Shown: positions 40,058 through 51,022, counted from the stretch's first letter. The stretch: DNA of 64,000 nt from Microvirga aerilata (GCF_016743775.1 NZ_JAEQMY010000001.1:1-64000), one strand, 5' to 3'. Notes: generated by a model not told the origin, from the letters alone. Made by a program: numbers and translations.

Positions 40058-40546
40058 TTACCGGTAGGGCGCGGTCTTCGCGATGTTCTTCGCGATCTCC
40101 CGCTCCCAGCGCTCCCCGTTCTCGAGAAGCTTTGCCTTGTCGTAGTAGAGCTCCTCGCGGGTCTCGACGGAGAATTCCATGTTCGGGCCCTCCACGATGG
40201 CGTCCACCGGGCAGGCCTCCTGGCACATGCCGCAATAGATGCACTTCACCATGTCGATGTCGTAGCGCGTGGTGCGACGGGTGCCGTCGTTGCGGCGAGG
40301 ACCCGCCTCGATGGTGATGGCCTGGGCCGGGCAGATCGCCTCGCAGAGCTTGCAGGCGATGCAGCGCTCTTCCCCGTTGGGGTAGCGGCGCAGCGCATGC
40401 TCGCCCCGGAAGCGGGGGCCGCGATGGCTCATCTCGAAGGGATAGTTGATCGTCTTCTTCGGCTTGAAGAAGTACTTCACGGTCAGGATGAACCCTGCCA
40501 CGAACTCCTTCAGCAGAAGCGACTGTGCGAATTGATCGAGCTTCAT
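40058..40546 (-). CDS. nuoI: NADH-quinone oxidoreductase subunit I
   Basis: It is a ferredoxin-like subunit carrying clusters N6a and N6b. The 162-aa protein has two classic 4Fe-4S motifs, [12 protein letters not shown] and [12 protein letters not shown]. The start [15 protein letters not shown] at 40546 is set by homology. It lies 14 nt after nuoH. Confidence 0.97.
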   Translation of the reverse strand: MKLDQFAQSLLLKEFVAGFILTVKYFFKPKKTINYPFEMSHRGPRFRGEHALRRYPNGEERCIACKLCEAICPAQAITIEAGPRRNDGTRRTTRYDIDMVKCIYCGMCQEACPVDAIVEGPNMEFSVETREELYYDKAKLLENGERWEREIAKNIAKTAPYR

Positions 40547-40560
40547 GTCGTCGATCTCCG

Positions 40561-41586
40561 TTAGCGCATGCCCGGCGCATTGCCGGTGGCCATCAGGACG
40601 CCTGCCACGATCACCACCATGGCGAGCGAGAGCGGAAGAAAGACCTTCCAGCCGAGGCGCATGAGCTGATCGTAGCGGTAGCGTGGCACCAGGGCTTTCA
40701 CCATGGCGATGAGGATGAAGAGGAAGCTCGCCTTCAGGACGAACCAGATGACGCCCGGCACCCAGGTAAACGGCGCGAACGGGATCGGCGACAGCCAGCC
40801 GCCCAGGAACAGGATCGTCCCGAGGGCGCACATGGTCATGATGGCCACGTACTCGCCGAGCATGAAGAGCAGGTACGGGGTCGAGGAATACTCCACCATG
40901 TAGCCTGCCACCAGCTCCGACTCGGCCTCGGGCAGGTCGAAGGGCGGGCGGTTGGTCTCGGCCATGGCCGAGATGAAGAACACCACGAACATCGGGAAGA
41001 GCGGCAGCCAGTACCAGCCGAGGATCCCTAAGCTGGTGTTCTGCGACTCGACGATCTGCGACAGGTTCAAGGTGCCTGCGCACATGAGCACCGTCACGAT
41101 CACGAAGCCGATGGACACCTCGTAGGAGACCATCTGGGCCGCCGAGCGCAGCGCCCCGAGGAACGGGTACTTCGAGTTCGAGGCCCAGCCGCCCATTATG
41201 ACGCCGTAGACGCCCAGCGACGAGATCGCGAAGATGTAGAGAATGCCCACATTGATGTCCGCGATCGCCCAGCCCGCATTGAGCGGGATCACCGCCCAGG
41301 CGGCCAGCGACAGTGTACACATGAGCAAGGGCGCCAGCAGGAACATGCCCTTGTTGGCCGGAGCCGGGATCACCGGCTCCTTCAGCACGAACTTGAGCAG
41401 GTCCGCGAATGACTGGAGCAGGCCCCAGGGGCCGACCACGTTCGGGCCCCGGCGCAGCTGGACCGCCGCCCATACCTTGCGGTCGGCATAGAGCGCGTAG
41501 GCGATGAAGATGAGCAGGGCGACCAGCATGAGCAGGCTCTGGCCCAGCATGATCGCGACCGCGAGAACGATATCCCCAAATTCCAT
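40561..41586 (-). CDS. nuoH: NADH-quinone oxidoreductase subunit H
   Basis: It is the membrane subunit that forms the quinone-binding site with NuoB and NuoD. It has 341 aa and eight predicted spans. Conserved loops are visible: [20 protein letters not shown] near residues 40-60 and [20 protein letters not shown], rich in acidic residues. Confidence 0.97.
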   Translation of the reverse strand: MEFGDIVLAVAIMLGQSLLMLVALLIFIAYALYADRKVWAAVQLRRGPNVVGPWGLLQSFADLLKFVLKEPVIPAPANKGMFLLAPLLMCTLSLAAWAVIPLNAGWAIADINVGILYIFAISSLGVYGVIMGGWASNSKYPFLGALRSAAQMVSYEVSIGFVIVTVLMCAGTLNLSQIVESQNTSLGILGWYWLPLFPMFVVFFISAMAETNRPPFDLPEAESELVAGYMVEYSSTPYLLFMLGEYVAIMTMCALGTILFLGGWLSPIPFAPFTWVPGVIWFVLKASFLFILIAMVKALVPRYRYDQLMRLGWKVFLPLSLAMVVIVAGVLMATGNAPGMR

Positions 41587-41598
41587 GATCCGTTCCTC

Positions 41599-43677
41599 TT
41601 ACTCAGCCGCCTCGAGCTTCAGCTCACGGGCGAGCGCGGAGCACTCGGCCATGACGCCGGAGGCGCGGGCAATCGGGTTCGTCAGATAGAAGTCCTGCAC
41701 CGGGCTCACGAACGCCTCGCGCCCCAGGTTGCCGCCGATGCCGGCAAGCGCCTGGATGGCGGCGGCACCGTCGGCCGGCTGAACCATCTCGATGCCGGCG
41801 AAATGCGGATGGGACGCATAAAGCTTCGCCCGAAGAGCGTTCAGGGAGTCGAAGGGCAGGCGGTGACCCAGCACGTCCGACAGGGCGCGCAGGATCGCCC
41901 AATCCTCGCGGGCCTCGCCGGGCGCGAAGGCTGCGCGGTTGGCAAGCTGCACCCGGCCTTCCGTGTTCACGTAAGTGCCGGACTTCTCCGTATAGGTTGC
42001 CGCCGGCAGGATCACGTCGGCCCGGTGGGCGCCACGGTCGCCATGGGTGCCCTGGTAGACGACGAAGGCGCCGGGCGCGATCTCGATCTCGTCCGCGCCG
42101 AGGTTGAACAGCACGTCCACCCCGCCCTGCGCCATCTCTTGCGCCGTGACGCCCCCCTCGCCCGGCACGAGGCCGAGGTCGAGCGCGCCGACGCGGGAGG
42201 CGGCGGTGTGCAGGATCGAGAAGCCGTTCCAGCCCTCGTTCACGGCGCCGACGTCACGGGCAAGCCCGGCGGCTGCGGAGAGAACCGCGAGACCATCCGG
42301 ACGGGTGAGAGCGCCCTGCCCCACGATGATCAGCGGACGCTCGGCGCCCCGCAGCTTCTCCATGAAGCTGTGGCGGCCGGAGACCAGATCCGCCAGGGTC
42401 TCGGGGCCTGCGCCCAGATACTCGTAGGGGTAGGTCAGATCCGCATGCTCGCCGATCAGCGCGATCGGCGGCGGAGCCACGCGCCAGCGCTTGCGGATGC
42501 GCACGTTGACGAGCGATGCCTCGAGGCGCGGATTGGAGCCCACGATCAGGATCGCGTCCGCATCCTCGATGCCGGAGATGGTGGTGTTGAACAGGTAGGA
42601 GCCCCGGCCGTAGGCCGACGAGAGCACCGTGCCGTCTTGGCGGGCGTCGATATTGGTCACGCCGAGGCTCTGCATGAGGAGCTTCAGGGCAAACATTTCC
42701 TCGACGGCCGCAAGATCGCCCACGATGGCGCCGATGCGCTGGGGCGACGTGCTCTTCACCCGGTTGGCGATGGTGGCGAACGCCTCCTGCCAGGACGCCG
42801 GCCGCAGGCGGCCGTTGTCGCGCACGAAGGGCCGGTCCAGGCGCTGGAGGCGCAGGCCGTCCACGATGTGGCGGGTCTTGTCGGTGATCCACTCCTCGTT
42901 CACCGCCTCGTTCACGCGCGGAAGGATGCGCATGACCTCGCGGCCACGGGAATCGACCCGGATCGACGATCCGACCGCGTCCATCACGTCGACGGAATCA
43001 GTCTTGGTGAGTTCCCAGGGACGGTAGTGATAGGACTCGGGCTTGTGGGTGAGCGCGCCCACCGGGCAGAGATCCGCCACGTTGGCCTGCAGCTCGGAGC
43101 CGAGGGCCTTCTCGAGATAGCTCGTGATCTCCATGTCCTCGCCGCGCCACAGGGCGCCGAGATCCGACACGCCGGCCACTTCGGCCGAGAAGCGGATGCA
43201 GCGGGTGCAGTGGATGCACCGGTTCATGGAGGTGCGCACCAGCGGGCCGAGATACTTGTCGGTGACCGCGCGCTTGTTCTCGTGGAAGCGGCTCGTGTCG
43301 ACGCCGTAGGCCATGGCCTGGTCCTGCAGGTCGCACTGGCCGCCCTGGTCGCAGATCGGGCAGTCGAGCGGGTGGTTGATGAGGAGGAACTCCATCACCC
43401 CTTCCCGCGCCTTCTTGACCGTCGGCGACTTGGTGGAGATCTCCGGCGGCTCGCCGTTCGGGCCGGGACGGCAGTCGCGCACGCCCCAGGCGCAGGACGC
43501 CACCGGCTTCGGCGCACCCTTCACCTCGACGAGACACATGCGGCAGTTGCCGGCAATCGAGAGCCGCTCGTGGTAGCAAAAGCGCGGAATTTCCGCCCCG
43601 GCCGCTTCGGCGGCCTGGAGCAGGGTGTATTCCGCAGGAACGTCGACCTCGACGCCATCAACGATGATTTTCGTCAT
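41599..43677 (-). CDS. nuoG: NADH-quinone oxidoreductase subunit G
   Basis: It is the largest peripheral-arm subunit, with several Fe-S clusters. The 692-aa protein has the 2Fe-2S ferredoxin motif Cys34-x10-Cys45-x2-Cys48-x13-Cys62, a His/Cys 4Fe-4S motif ([19 protein letters not shown]), a second 4Fe-4S set ([12 protein letters not shown] ... LCPVGAL) and a molybdopterin-like domain without cofactor. The start at 43677 ([15 protein letters not shown]) is the family start. Confidence 0.97.
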   Translation of the reverse strand: MTKIIVDGVEVDVPAEYTLLQAAEAAGAEIPRFCYHERLSIAGNCRMCLVEVKGAPKPVASCAWGVRDCRPGPNGEPPEISTKSPTVKKAREGVMEFLLINHPLDCPICDQGGQCDLQDQAMAYGVDTSRFHENKRAVTDKYLGPLVRTSMNRCIHCTRCIRFSAEVAGVSDLGALWRGEDMEITSYLEKALGSELQANVADLCPVGALTHKPESYHYRPWELTKTDSVDVMDAVGSSIRVDSRGREVMRILPRVNEAVNEEWITDKTRHIVDGLRLQRLDRPFVRDNGRLRPASWQEAFATIANRVKSTSPQRIGAIVGDLAAVEEMFALKLLMQSLGVTNIDARQDGTVLSSAYGRGSYLFNTTISGIEDADAILIVGSNPRLEASLVNVRIRKRWRVAPPPIALIGEHADLTYPYEYLGAGPETLADLVSGRHSFMEKLRGAERPLIIVGQGALTRPDGLAVLSAAAGLARDVGAVNEGWNGFSILHTAASRVGALDLGLVPGEGGVTAQEMAQGGVDVLFNLGADEIEIAPGAFVVYQGTHGDRGAHRADVILPAATYTEKSGTYVNTEGRVQLANRAAFAPGEAREDWAILRALSDVLGHRLPFDSLNALRAKLYASHPHFAGIEMVQPADGAAAIQALAGIGGNLGREAFVSPVQDFYLTNPIARASGVMAECSALARELKLEAAE

Positions 43678-43685
43678 CTTCAATC

Positions 43686-44987
43686 TCACTCCGCCGCGAT
43701 CATGACGGCTTCGGAATGCGGGTTCGCCGCGTAATCGTCGATCCGCTTCTCGATCTCGTGACGGAAGTGGCGGATCAGACCCTGGACCGGCCAAGCCGCC
43801 GCGTCGCCGAGCGCGCAGATGGTGTGGCCTTCGATCTGGGTCGAGACTTCAAGGAGCATGTCGATCTCGCGCTTCTGGGCGCGCCCTTCGGCCATGCGGT
43901 TGAGCACGCGCCACATCCAGCCCGTGCCCTCGCGGCACGGAGTGCACTGGCCGCAGCTCTCGTGCTTGTAGAAATAGGCCAGACGGGCGATGGCGCGGAC
44001 GATGTCGGTGGACTTGTCCATCACGATCACGGCGGCGGTGCCCAGACCCGACTTCAGGTTCCGCAGCGTGTCGAAATCCATATGGGCGTCGGCGATCTGC
44101 TCGGCCGGAACGATCGGCACGGAGGATCCGCCCGGGATGACGCCGAGGAGGTTGTCCCAGCCGCCCCGGATGCCGCCGCAATGGCGGTCGATCAGCTCGC
44201 GGAAGGTGAGGCCCATGGCCTCTTCCACGTTGCAGGGCTTGTTCACGTGGCCCGACACGCAGAAGAGCTTGGTGCCCACGTTGTTCGGGCGGCCGATGCC
44301 GGAGAACCAGGCGGCGCCCCGGCGCAGGATCGTGCCGGCGACCGCGATGGACTCCACGTTGTTCACCGTCGTCGGGCAGCCGTAGAGGCCCATATTGGCC
44401 GGGAACGGCGGCTTGAGGCGCGGCATGCCCTTCTTGCCCTCCATGCTCTCGATGAGAGCCGTCTCCTCGCCGCAGATGTAGGCGCCTGCGCCGTGGTGAA
44501 CGTAGAGGTCGAAGGGATAGCCGTGGATGTTGTCCTTGCCGATGAGCTTGGCCTCGTAGGCCTCGTCCACCGCCCGCTGAAGCGCGAAACGCTCGGCCAC
44601 GTACTCGCCGCGGATGTATATGTAGGCCGCATGCGCCCCCATGGCGAAGGACGCGAGAAGGCAGCCCTCGACCAGGAGATGCGGATCGTTCCGCATGATC
44701 TCACGGTCTTTGCAGGTGCCCGGCTCCGACTCGTCCGCGTTCACGACCAGGTAGTGCGGACGTCCGTCCGACTGCTTCGGCATGAAGGACCATTTCAGGC
44801 CCGTGGGGAAGCCCGCGCCGCCGCGGCCGCGCAGGCCCGACGCCTTCATCTCGTTGACGATCCAGTCGCGCCCCTGCTCGAGCAGGAACTTGGTTCCATC
44901 CCAAGCCCCGCGCATCTTCGCGGCCTTGAGGTCCGGCGAATGGAAGCCGTAGAGGTTGGTGAAAATACGATCTCTGTCCTGAAGCAT
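43686..44987 (-). CDS. nuoF: NADH-quinone oxidoreductase subunit F
   Basis: It binds NADH and FMN and carries cluster N3. The protein of about 433 aa contains [18 protein letters not shown] (FMN/NADH binding) and [13 protein letters not shown] (4Fe-4S). I favour the ATG at 44987 ([15 protein letters not shown]) because NuoF in relatives begins there and GGAG lies upstream. An ATG at 45002 that overlaps the nuoE stop is possible. Confidence 0.96.
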   Translation of the reverse strand: MLQDRDRIFTNLYGFHSPDLKAAKMRGAWDGTKFLLEQGRDWIVNEMKASGLRGRGGAGFPTGLKWSFMPKQSDGRPHYLVVNADESEPGTCKDREIMRNDPHLLVEGCLLASFAMGAHAAYIYIRGEYVAERFALQRAVDEAYEAKLIGKDNIHGYPFDLYVHHGAGAYICGEETALIESMEGKKGMPRLKPPFPANMGLYGCPTTVNNVESIAVAGTILRRGAAWFSGIGRPNNVGTKLFCVSGHVNKPCNVEEAMGLTFRELIDRHCGGIRGGWDNLLGVIPGGSSVPIVPAEQIADAHMDFDTLRNLKSGLGTAAVIVMDKSTDIVRAIARLAYFYKHESCGQCTPCREGTGWMWRVLNRMAEGRAQKREIDMLLEVSTQIEGHTICALGDAAAWPVQGLIRHFRHEIEKRIDDYAANPHSEAVMIAAE

Positions 44988-45001
44988 TCCCGACATCTCC
45001 A

Positions 45002-46060
45002 TCAGGACGTCATGTTGTCTTTGTCGACGACCACGTCCGGCTTGCTTTCGCTGCCGTCGCGGCGTGTCTCGGCTTGTGCAGGCGGCGTTCCGGCCTCCGG
45101 CGTCGTCGGGCTTTCCGGCACGGGCGATCCCCCTTCCGGTTTCGACGGCGTCGTCACGTAGGACTTGCTGCTCTGCGGAGCGGGCCTTGCGCCCTCCTCC
45201 GTATGCGACTTGCCCTTGGTGGCCGTCGACGGATCGGCGGCTTCCTTGCGGTCGACCGGGTTGATCGGCGTCTCGCCTTCTTTCGCACGCTCGGCCGGCG
45301 TATCGGCAGCGCCGGTTTCGATGGCCCGTCCGGCACCGGGCCGTCCCGCCTTGCCGGGGACGCTCTCCAAGGCAGCGGCGGCTTCACCGGTTTCGGCAGC
45401 CTTGGCCTGCTCCTCGAAGCGGTTGCGCCAGGCGCCGACGAGCGAACCGTCATAGAGAGACGGGTCCTGCAGGGTGTTCACGGCCTCGAACGGCTCGGAC
45501 CGGTTGCGGCCGATCTGCGAGCCTTTGCGCACAGGGCGACCGGCCTCGAGATCGTCGAGAAGCTTCTCGAAGTTCTCCGTGGTCAGGTCTTCGTAGTAGT
45601 CGTCGTTGATCTGCACCATCGGCGCGTTGGAGCAGGCTCCCAGGCACTCGACCTCGAGCCACGAGAAGGTGCCGTTGGACGGGATGTGGTTGGCATCCCC
45701 GATGCGGCGCTCCAGCACCTTCTTGATGTCGGCGGCGCCGCGCAGCATGCAGGGCGTCGTGCCGCAGAACTGGATGAAATACTTTCCGACCGGCTCCAGG
45801 TTGAACATCGTGTAGAAGGTCGCCACCTCCATCACGCGGATCACCGGCATGTCGAGCCGGGCCGCCACGGCCTCGATGGCCTTGCGCGGCAGCCAGCCGC
45901 CCGCCTGCTCCTGGGCTTTGCCGAGCACGGCGATGATGGCCGAGGCCTGACGGCCCGGCGGATACTTGGCGATCTGCTGATCCACGAACGCCTCGTTCTC
46001 GGGGGAGAACACGAAGCTTTCCGGCTGCAACTCTTCAGGCGCGAGCTTACGAACGGCCAT
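45002..46060 (-). CDS. nuoE: NADH-quinone oxidoreductase subunit E with long disordered tail
   Basis: It is a thioredoxin-fold subunit holding cluster N1a. The four cluster cysteines are in CGTTPC and CLGACSNAP, within residues 1-170. The protein is 352 aa, about twice the E. coli length. After residue 215 it has a tail rich in Ala, Pro, Thr, Glu and Lys with no recognisable domain, ending [10 protein letters not shown]. Extended NuoE tails are known in Rhizobiales, often with a helix-hairpin-helix end, which I do not see here. The tail may reach other parts of the complex or have no fixed role. Confidence 0.96.
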   Translation of the reverse strand: MAVRKLAPEELQPESFVFSPENEAFVDQQIAKYPPGRQASAIIAVLGKAQEQAGGWLPRKAIEAVAARLDMPVIRVMEVATFYTMFNLEPVGKYFIQFCGTTPCMLRGAADIKKVLERRIGDANHIPSNGTFSWLEVECLGACSNAPMVQINDDYYEDLTTENFEKLLDDLEAGRPVRKGSQIGRNRSEPFEAVNTLQDPSLYDGSLVGAWRNRFEEQAKAAETGEAAAALESVPGKAGRPGAGRAIETGAADTPAERAKEGETPINPVDRKEAADPSTATKGKSHTEEGARPAPQSSKSYVTTPSKPEGGSPVPESPTTPEAGTPPAQAETRRDGSESKPDVVVDKDNMTS

Positions 46061-46175
46061 ACACTCTTCTCCTCATCGTCATGGCCGGTCTTGTGCCCGG
46101 CCATTCACGACTTGAACTTGTCCAGCACGCCTCAAAGAGCGTGATGCCGGCGCCGGATCCGGAGCCGGGTTGTCT

Positions 46176-47366
46176 TTAACGGTCGACCTCGCCGAACACG
46201 ATGTCGAGGGAGCCCAGAACGCCTGCGACGTCGGCCAGCATGTGGCCGCGGCACATGAAGTCCATGCCCTGCATGTGGGCGAAGCCCGGGGCGCGGATCC
46301 TGCAGCGATAGGCCTTGTTGGTGCCGTCCGACACGAGGTACACGCCGAACTCGCCCTTCGGGGCTTCCACGGCGGCATAGACCTCGCCCGCAGGGACGTG
46401 GAAGCCTTCCGTGTAGAGCTTGAAGTGGTGGATCAGCGCTTCCATCGAGCGCTTCATGTCCTTGCGCGAGGGCGGGGCGATCTTGCCGTCGAGGGTGGTC
46501 ACGGGGCCCTGCCCGTCCGGCGCCCGCAGCTTGGTGATGCACTGGCGCATGATGCGCACGGACTGGCGCATCTCCTCCATGCGGATCACCTGGCGGTCGT
46601 AGTTGTCCCCGTTGAGGCCCACCGGGATGTCGAACTCCATCTCCTCGTAGCACTCGTAGGGCTGCGACTTGCGTAGGTCCCAGGCCACGCCGCAGCTGCG
46701 CACGAGCGGACCGGAGAAGCCCCAGGTCCAGCAATCGTCGAGCGTGATCGTGCCGATGTCGACGTTGCGCTGCTTGAAGATGCGGCTGCCCATGACGAGG
46801 GTGTCGAGATCGTCGAGAACCTGCAGGAAGGGGTCGCAGAAGGCCTCGATGTCGTCGATCAGCTCCGGCTGGATGTCCATGTTCACGCCGCCGGGGCGGA
46901 AATAGTTGGCATGCAGGCGCGAGCCCGAGACGCGCTCGTAGAAGATCATCAGCTTCTCGCGCTCCTCGAAGCCCCAGAGGGGCGGCGTGAGCGCGCCGAC
47001 GTCCATGGCCTGCGTGGTCACGTTGAGAAGATGCGACAGCAGGCGTCCGATTTCGGCGAAGAGCACCCGGATCAGCTGGGCCCGGCGGGGCACCTGGATG
47101 CCGAGGAGCTTCTCGATCGTGAGGCAGTAGGCATGTTCCTGGTTCATCGGCGCGACGTAGTCGAGCCGGTCGAAATAGGGATTGGCCTGAACGTAGGTCT
47201 TGTACTCGATCAGCTTCTCGGTGCCCCGGTGGAGCAGGCCGATATGCGGATCCACGCGCTCGACCACCTCGCCGTCCAGCTCCAGCACGAGGCGCAGAAC
47301 GCCGTGCGCCGCCGGATGCTGCGGGCCGAAGTTGATCGTGAAGTTGCGGATGTTGTGCTCGCTCAT
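46176..47366 (-). CDS. nuoD: NADH-quinone oxidoreductase subunit D
   Basis: It is the 49-kDa-type subunit that lines the quinone cavity and derives from NiFe hydrogenase large subunits. The 396-aa protein starts [20 protein letters not shown]. It contains the quinone-site His in [13 protein letters not shown] and ends DIVFGEVDR. It follows nuoC by 20 nt; a 115-bp gap precedes nuoE. Confidence 0.97.
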   Translation of the reverse strand: MSEHNIRNFTINFGPQHPAAHGVLRLVLELDGEVVERVDPHIGLLHRGTEKLIEYKTYVQANPYFDRLDYVAPMNQEHAYCLTIEKLLGIQVPRRAQLIRVLFAEIGRLLSHLLNVTTQAMDVGALTPPLWGFEEREKLMIFYERVSGSRLHANYFRPGGVNMDIQPELIDDIEAFCDPFLQVLDDLDTLVMGSRIFKQRNVDIGTITLDDCWTWGFSGPLVRSCGVAWDLRKSQPYECYEEMEFDIPVGLNGDNYDRQVIRMEEMRQSVRIMRQCITKLRAPDGQGPVTTLDGKIAPPSRKDMKRSMEALIHHFKLYTEGFHVPAGEVYAAVEAPKGEFGVYLVSDGTNKAYRCRIRAPGFAHMQGMDFMCRGHMLADVAGVLGSLDIVFGEVDR

Positions 47367-47386
47367 AGGTCGCCTTCTCCGCCCCT

Positions 47387-47989
47387 TTAAGCCTTGGCCT
47401 TCTCGTCGCCCGGCAGCACGTAGTCCGTGCCTTCCCAGGGCGAGAGGAAGTCGAAGTTGCGGAACTCCTGGCTGAGCTTCACCGGCTCGTAGACCACGCG
47501 CCCCTGGCCGTCGTCGTAGCGAACCTCGACATAGCCGGTCATCGGGAAGTCCTTGCGCAGGGGATGCCCCTCGAACCCGTAGTCGGTGAGGATCCGGCGC
47601 AGGTCCGGGTGCCCGGTGAACAGGATGCCGTACATGTCGTAGGCTTCGCGCTCGTACCAGTTCGCCGCCGCGAAGACGCCGTTGAGCGAAGCGACGGGGG
47701 TGACCTCGTCCGTCTCCACCTTCACGCGGATGCGGCGGTTATGGTGCGGGGCCAGGAAATGGTAGACCACGTCGAAGCGCCGCTCGCGGGCCGGATAGTC
47801 CGCGCCGCAGATGTCGATGAAGCACACGAACCGGCACTGCGGGTCGTCCCGCAGGAAGGTCGCCACCCGCACGATGTCCTCGCGGCGGGCGACGATCGTC
47901 AGCTCGTCATAGGCGATGGCCCGATCCTCGATCGCCTCGCCGAGGGACGAGGCGATGTGATCGCTCAGGGCTTGGAGCTCAGCACTCAT
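47387..47989 (-). CDS. nuoC: NADH-quinone oxidoreductase subunit C
   Basis: It is the 30-kDa-type peripheral subunit that bridges NuoD and NuoB. It has 200 aa. The family signature is [15 protein letters not shown] ([19 protein letters not shown]) followed by [20 protein letters not shown]. The start [14 protein letters not shown] at 47989 is 14 nt after nuoB. Confidence 0.96.
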   Translation of the reverse strand: MSAELQALSDHIASSLGEAIEDRAIAYDELTIVARREDIVRVATFLRDDPQCRFVCFIDICGADYPARERRFDVVYHFLAPHHNRRIRVKVETDEVTPVASLNGVFAAANWYEREAYDMYGILFTGHPDLRRILTDYGFEGHPLRKDFPMTGYVEVRYDDGQGRVVYEPVKLSQEFRNFDFLSPWEGTDYVLPGDEKAKA

Positions 47990-48003
47990 GCAATGACCTT
48001 TGC

Positions 48004-48588
48004 TCAGCGCTCGATGGTGCCGGTGCGGCGGATCTTCTTCTGAAGGAGCAGCACGCCGTAGAGGAGCGCTTCCGCAGTCGGAGGGCATCCCGGCACGTAG
48101 ATGTCGACCGGCACGATGCGGTCGCAGCCACGAACCACCGAGTAGGAATAGTGATAGTAGCCGCCGCCATTGGCGCAGGAGCCCATGGAGATGACGTAGC
48201 GCGGCTCCGGCATCTGGTCATAGACCTTGCGGAAGGCGGGCGCCATCTTGTTCGTCAGCGTGCCGGCCACGATCATCACGTCCGACTGGCGCGGCGAGGC
48301 GCGGGGCGCGAAGCCGAAGCGCTCTGCGTCGTAGCGCGGCATGGACATCTGCATCATCTCGACGGCGCAGCAGGCCAAGCCGAAGGTCATCCACATGAGC
48401 GAGCCGGTGCGCGCCCAGGTGATGAGGTCCTCGGTGGACGTGACGAGAAAGCCCTTGTCGGACAGTTCCTCGTTGATCGAGACGAAATAGGGATCGGTCG
48501 AACCGACAGGCTTGCCCGTATTGGGATCGATGACGCCGCGGGGGGCCGGAGCCACCAGGGTCGACTGGTTATCGGAGATCAATCCCAT
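48004..48588 (-). CDS. nuoB: NADH-quinone oxidoreductase subunit B
   Basis: It carries cluster N2, the last electron donor to quinone. The 194-aa protein has the tandem cysteines LACCAVEMM, then SCANGG and [11 protein letters not shown]. The start [15 protein letters not shown] at 48588 overlaps the end of nuoA by 10 nt, and GAAGGGGG upstream can serve as the binding site. Confidence 0.97.
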   Translation of the reverse strand: MGLISDNQSTLVAPAPRGVIDPNTGKPVGSTDPYFVSINEELSDKGFLVTSTEDLITWARTGSLMWMTFGLACCAVEMMQMSMPRYDAERFGFAPRASPRQSDVMIVAGTLTNKMAPAFRKVYDQMPEPRYVISMGSCANGGGYYHYSYSVVRGCDRIVPVDIYVPGCPPTAEALLYGVLLLQKKIRRTGTIER

Positions 48589-48944
48589 TCCAGGGCCCCC
48601 TTCTTCCACTCATAAACGAATCCGACCGTGAGGACGCCCAGGAAGATCATCATGGAGATGAAACCGAACCAGCCCAGTCCCCCGAACGTGATGGCCCAGG
48701 GGAACAGGAACGCCACTTCCAGGTCGAAGATGATAAAAAGGATGGCGACGAGGTAGAACCGCACGTCGAACTTCATGCGGGCATCGTCGAAGGCATTGAA
48801 CCCGCACTCGTAGGCGGACAGCTTCTCGGTGTCGGGGCGGCTGTAGGCAACCAGGAACGGCGCCACGAGCAGCGCCACCCCGATCAGGAGCGACACGCCG
48901 ATGAAGATTACGAGAGGCAGGTAGTCGGCGAGGAGATTCGTCAT
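48579..48944 (-). CDS. nuoA: NADH-quinone oxidoreductase subunit A
   Basis: It is a small membrane subunit of complex I, 121 aa with three spans. The conserved loop [20 protein letters not shown] lies mid-protein and the next span has [15 protein letters not shown]. It is the first gene of the operon. A leader hairpin lies upstream (48968-48982). Confidence 0.97.
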   Translation of the reverse strand: MTNLLADYLPLVIFIGVSLLIGVALLVAPFLVAYSRPDTEKLSAYECGFNAFDDARMKFDVRFYLVAILFIIFDLEVAFLFPWAITFGGLGWFGFISMMIFLGVLTVGFVYEWKKGALEWD

Positions 48945-48967
48945 GCGACACCTAGAAGGAACGAAGT

Positions 48968-48982
48968 CCGGCTCTTAGCCGG
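48968..48982 (-). other. Hairpin in the nuoA leader
   Basis: CCGGCT (48968-48973) and AGCCGG (48977-48982) form a perfect 6-bp inverted repeat with a 3-nt loop, 24 nt before the nuoA start. It could be an operator or an mRNA stem; there is no further evidence. Confidence 0.4.
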
Positions 48983-49262
48983 GAATATGTTACGCATTTA
49001 GGCCTCAGAAAGGCCCAAAACAGCCCCCTGCGACAACACGCTGATTGCGCGGAGGCTTAGCTGAGTTCCCCTTCCCTGACAAGTGTTTGCACTGCCGCAA
49101 AAAGAACCATTCCAAACCCCCAATCAGCTTTTTGCATGGCTCGGCCCCGCCGCAATCGGTCAAGCTTGGATCTCCCGGCTGCCCATGCGCCGTTCCTGGG
49201 GCGGTGCGCCGGAAGCCGTTCGCCTGCAGGCAGCGGCTCAACCCGGATGCTCCTGCCCTCGG

Positions 49263-49473
49263 TATCATTCCCGGCCGGGCGGTGGAGGCGAGGGGATCCA
49301 TAGGGTTGAGGCTGGTCGTGAATCCCCTTCCCTCGCCTACGGCTCGCCGGGGATGACAGAGTCGTGCTGCCCCGGTGTCATTCCCGGCCGGAGCGAAGCG
49401 GAGGGGAAGGGGATCCACTCACACGCACAACGCCATGCCCCCCTTCCCGGCCATCGCCTGCCCGGAGACGACA
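49263..49473. repeat. Array of ~40-nt dispersed repeats in alternating orientation
   Basis: Units share a GATCCCCTTCCC end and a GCCGGGGATGACA end. They occur as 49263-49300 (minus), 49320-49358 (plus), 49376-49416 (minus) and 49438-49473 (plus, diverged). Neighbouring opposite units can pair into large stems. The same family recurs at 50790-50976, so it is a dispersed element. Confidence 0.75.
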
Positions 49474-49574
49474 CTTGCCGGGAACTCAAGTCACCCCCCA
49501 CCTGCCGGAAGACTTGTTCGAAGCACCCCTGCGATCCTATAATGCAGCGATATTGCATTCCATGTGGATTTGAT

Positions 49575-50477
49575 ATGCGCACATTCTACCAAGGGGCAGC
49601 GGCCATCGCGCTCACCTGCATCGTATCGGCTGACGCTTCGGCACAGGGATCGCCGAGGAGCAAGCGCTTCGAGCCGCTGACAGGCCGCCTGTTCCTGATG
49701 GTGGAGTTGAAAGGCCAGGGCAGGAAGGACCTTTCGAACAAGGTCGAGTGGTACCGGCTCGCGGCCGACCGCAGGCTGGAACTCGAGCTTGCCATGTACA
49801 TGCTCTTGAAGAGCCCGGCTCCTACGCTCACGGTCGGCGGCATCGACAAGAACAATGCGCCCATGCCCGCAGGCATGGAGGCCATCAAGAACGCGGTCGA
49901 GGGGTGCAACGGGGACCAGAACTGCGAAAGCCAGGCTATGGCGGCCGTCGCCCAGAAGATGATGGCCAACCCTGGAGTCCTGGCAGCCATGCAGCCGGAC
50001 GATACCCGGTTCGAGAACTGGTGCGCCGACCGCCGCGGACCCTGCGCCTCGGGTACGCTCAGGGTGGACGACGAGGGGGACGGCATGAACATTTCCCCTC
50101 CGGCGCCGGCCAAGCCCTACCGGTTCAAACGCAGCGGAACCCTGGAGCTTGCGCCCCAGAGCGCGGACCTCCTGGACCGGGCCTGCAAAGCGGAGATCTC
50201 GGTTGATCGTCAGAAAGGCCTTCTGAGCATGCGGCTCGGCGGGCTCAACATTCCGGTCCCCGTTCGGATGACCGGCCAAGCCTACACGGCGGAAAAGTCC
50301 GTTCTCTTTCTCGAGGGCAGCAAAGGGATCGAGCTCTTCGACCAGGCTGTCAGCACTGATGCGACCACATGGTCCGGGCAGAGCCAGCTGGAAAAGATCG
50401 GCTCGGTTTCCCACAATTCCGGGCAGACGGTCGCGCCGATGTCAGGCAAGCTGACTTGGCGCTTCGTTCGCGATTAA
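49575..50477 (+). CDS. Secreted/periplasmic protein of unknown function
   Basis: The 300-aa protein begins with a signal peptide (MRTFYQGAAAIALTCIVSAD, then ASAQ; likely cleavage after ASA at residue 23). I recognise no domain in the mature part. It holds several Cys (VEGCNGDQNC, ENWCADRRGPC, DRACKAE) that could form periplasmic disulfides, and a beta-rich C-terminal half. It ends 55 bp from the convergent tRNA-Asp and is flanked by repeat arrays, which suggests an accessory locus. The start at 49575 is chosen because the signal peptide begins there; the upstream frame reads through repeats. Confidence 0.75.
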   Translation: MRTFYQGAAAIALTCIVSADASAQGSPRSKRFEPLTGRLFLMVELKGQGRKDLSNKVEWYRLAADRRLELELAMYMLLKSPAPTLTVGGIDKNNAPMPAGMEAIKNAVEGCNGDQNCESQAMAAVAQKMMANPGVLAAMQPDDTRFENWCADRRGPCASGTLRVDDEGDGMNISPPAPAKPYRFKRSGTLELAPQSADLLDRACKAEISVDRQKGLLSMRLGGLNIPVPVRMTGQAYTAEKSVLFLEGSKGIELFDQAVSTDATTWSGQSQLEKIGSVSHNSGQTVAPMSGKLTWRFVRD

Positions 50478-50532
50478 GCTGCGCCCAGGGCAACAGCCGG
50501 ACTTCGCTTCCGACGAATTTTTGGAGGGGAAG

Positions 50533-50609
50533 TGGCGCGGGCGACGGGGCTCGAACCCGCGACCTCCGGCGTGACAGGCCGGCACTCTAACCGACTGAGC
50601 TACGCCCGC
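50533..50609 (-). tRNA. tRNA-Asp (GTC)
   Basis: The full cloverleaf is readable on the minus strand: acceptor GCGGGCG/CGCCCGC, D arm GCTCAGTCGGTTAGAG, anticodon stem CCGGC/GCCGG with loop CTGTCAC (anticodon GTC at 50573-50575), T arm GCGGGTTCGAACCCCGT, discriminator G and an encoded CCA (50533-50535). It is 77 nt including CCA. Confidence 0.97.
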
Positions 50610-50638
50610 GCATCGGACCGCCGAAGCGGTGTGGGTGC

Positions 50639-50667
50639 GGTTTAAGGGCCACCCCGACCCCTGTCAA
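50639..50667 (-). promoter_or_regulatory. Promoter of tRNA-Asp
   Basis: TTGACA (50662-50667, perfect -35) and TAAACC (50639-50644) are separated by 17 nt on the minus strand. The expected start lies about 23 nt before the tRNA 5' end, as usual for a tRNA gene. Confidence 0.75.
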
Positions 50668-50789
50668 GGGTGCAAAGCGGCCATTTTGAAAACGATCCGG
50701 GAAACCTGCATCTCGTAGGCAGCAGGGGGCTCAGCACTGCCTTCCAAAACGCGGCAGTAACACGAAACCATTGCGCAGCGCTTGATGAA

Positions 50790-50976
50790 GATTCCCTTCC
50801 CTCGCTGACGCTCGCCGGGGATGACAAAGGAGTGCCAACGGAGATGACAGGGTGGTGCCGCCTCCGGTGTCATTCCCGGCCGGAGATGGCGCAAGCCATC
50901 GCAGGGGAAGGGAATTCACTCACACTCTCAGCGCTATGGATCCCCTTCCCGGTCCTACGGAGCGCCGGGGATGACA
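50790..50976. repeat. Second array of the ~40-nt dispersed repeats
   Basis: Three units match the 49263 array: 50790-50826 (plus), 50868-50916 (minus) and 50938-50976 (plus). They fill most of the 413-bp gap between tRNA-Asp and the merR-type gene. No gene is seen in that gap. Confidence 0.75.
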
Positions 50977-51022
50977 CTGGAGGGGGAGTTGAGCCATCGG
51001 CTGAAACCCAGCCCCTCAGGTC

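Larger units (their letters stand above)
48945..49574. other. 630-bp repeat-rich gap upstream of nuoA
   Basis: The left part must hold the nuo promoter on the minus strand; I found no convincing consensus (TTGTCA near 49080 lacks a good -10). The right part holds four repeat units (49263-49473). No open frame here resembles a protein. Confidence 0.5.

Noticed and set aside
41803..43734. Long plus-strand frame opposite nuoG
   Set aside because: Antisense shadow of nuoG; no domain and no translation signals.
49263..50976. Possible CRISPR array in the repeat-rich patch
   Set aside because: Units alternate in orientation, spacers are irregular and few, and no cas genes are nearby.
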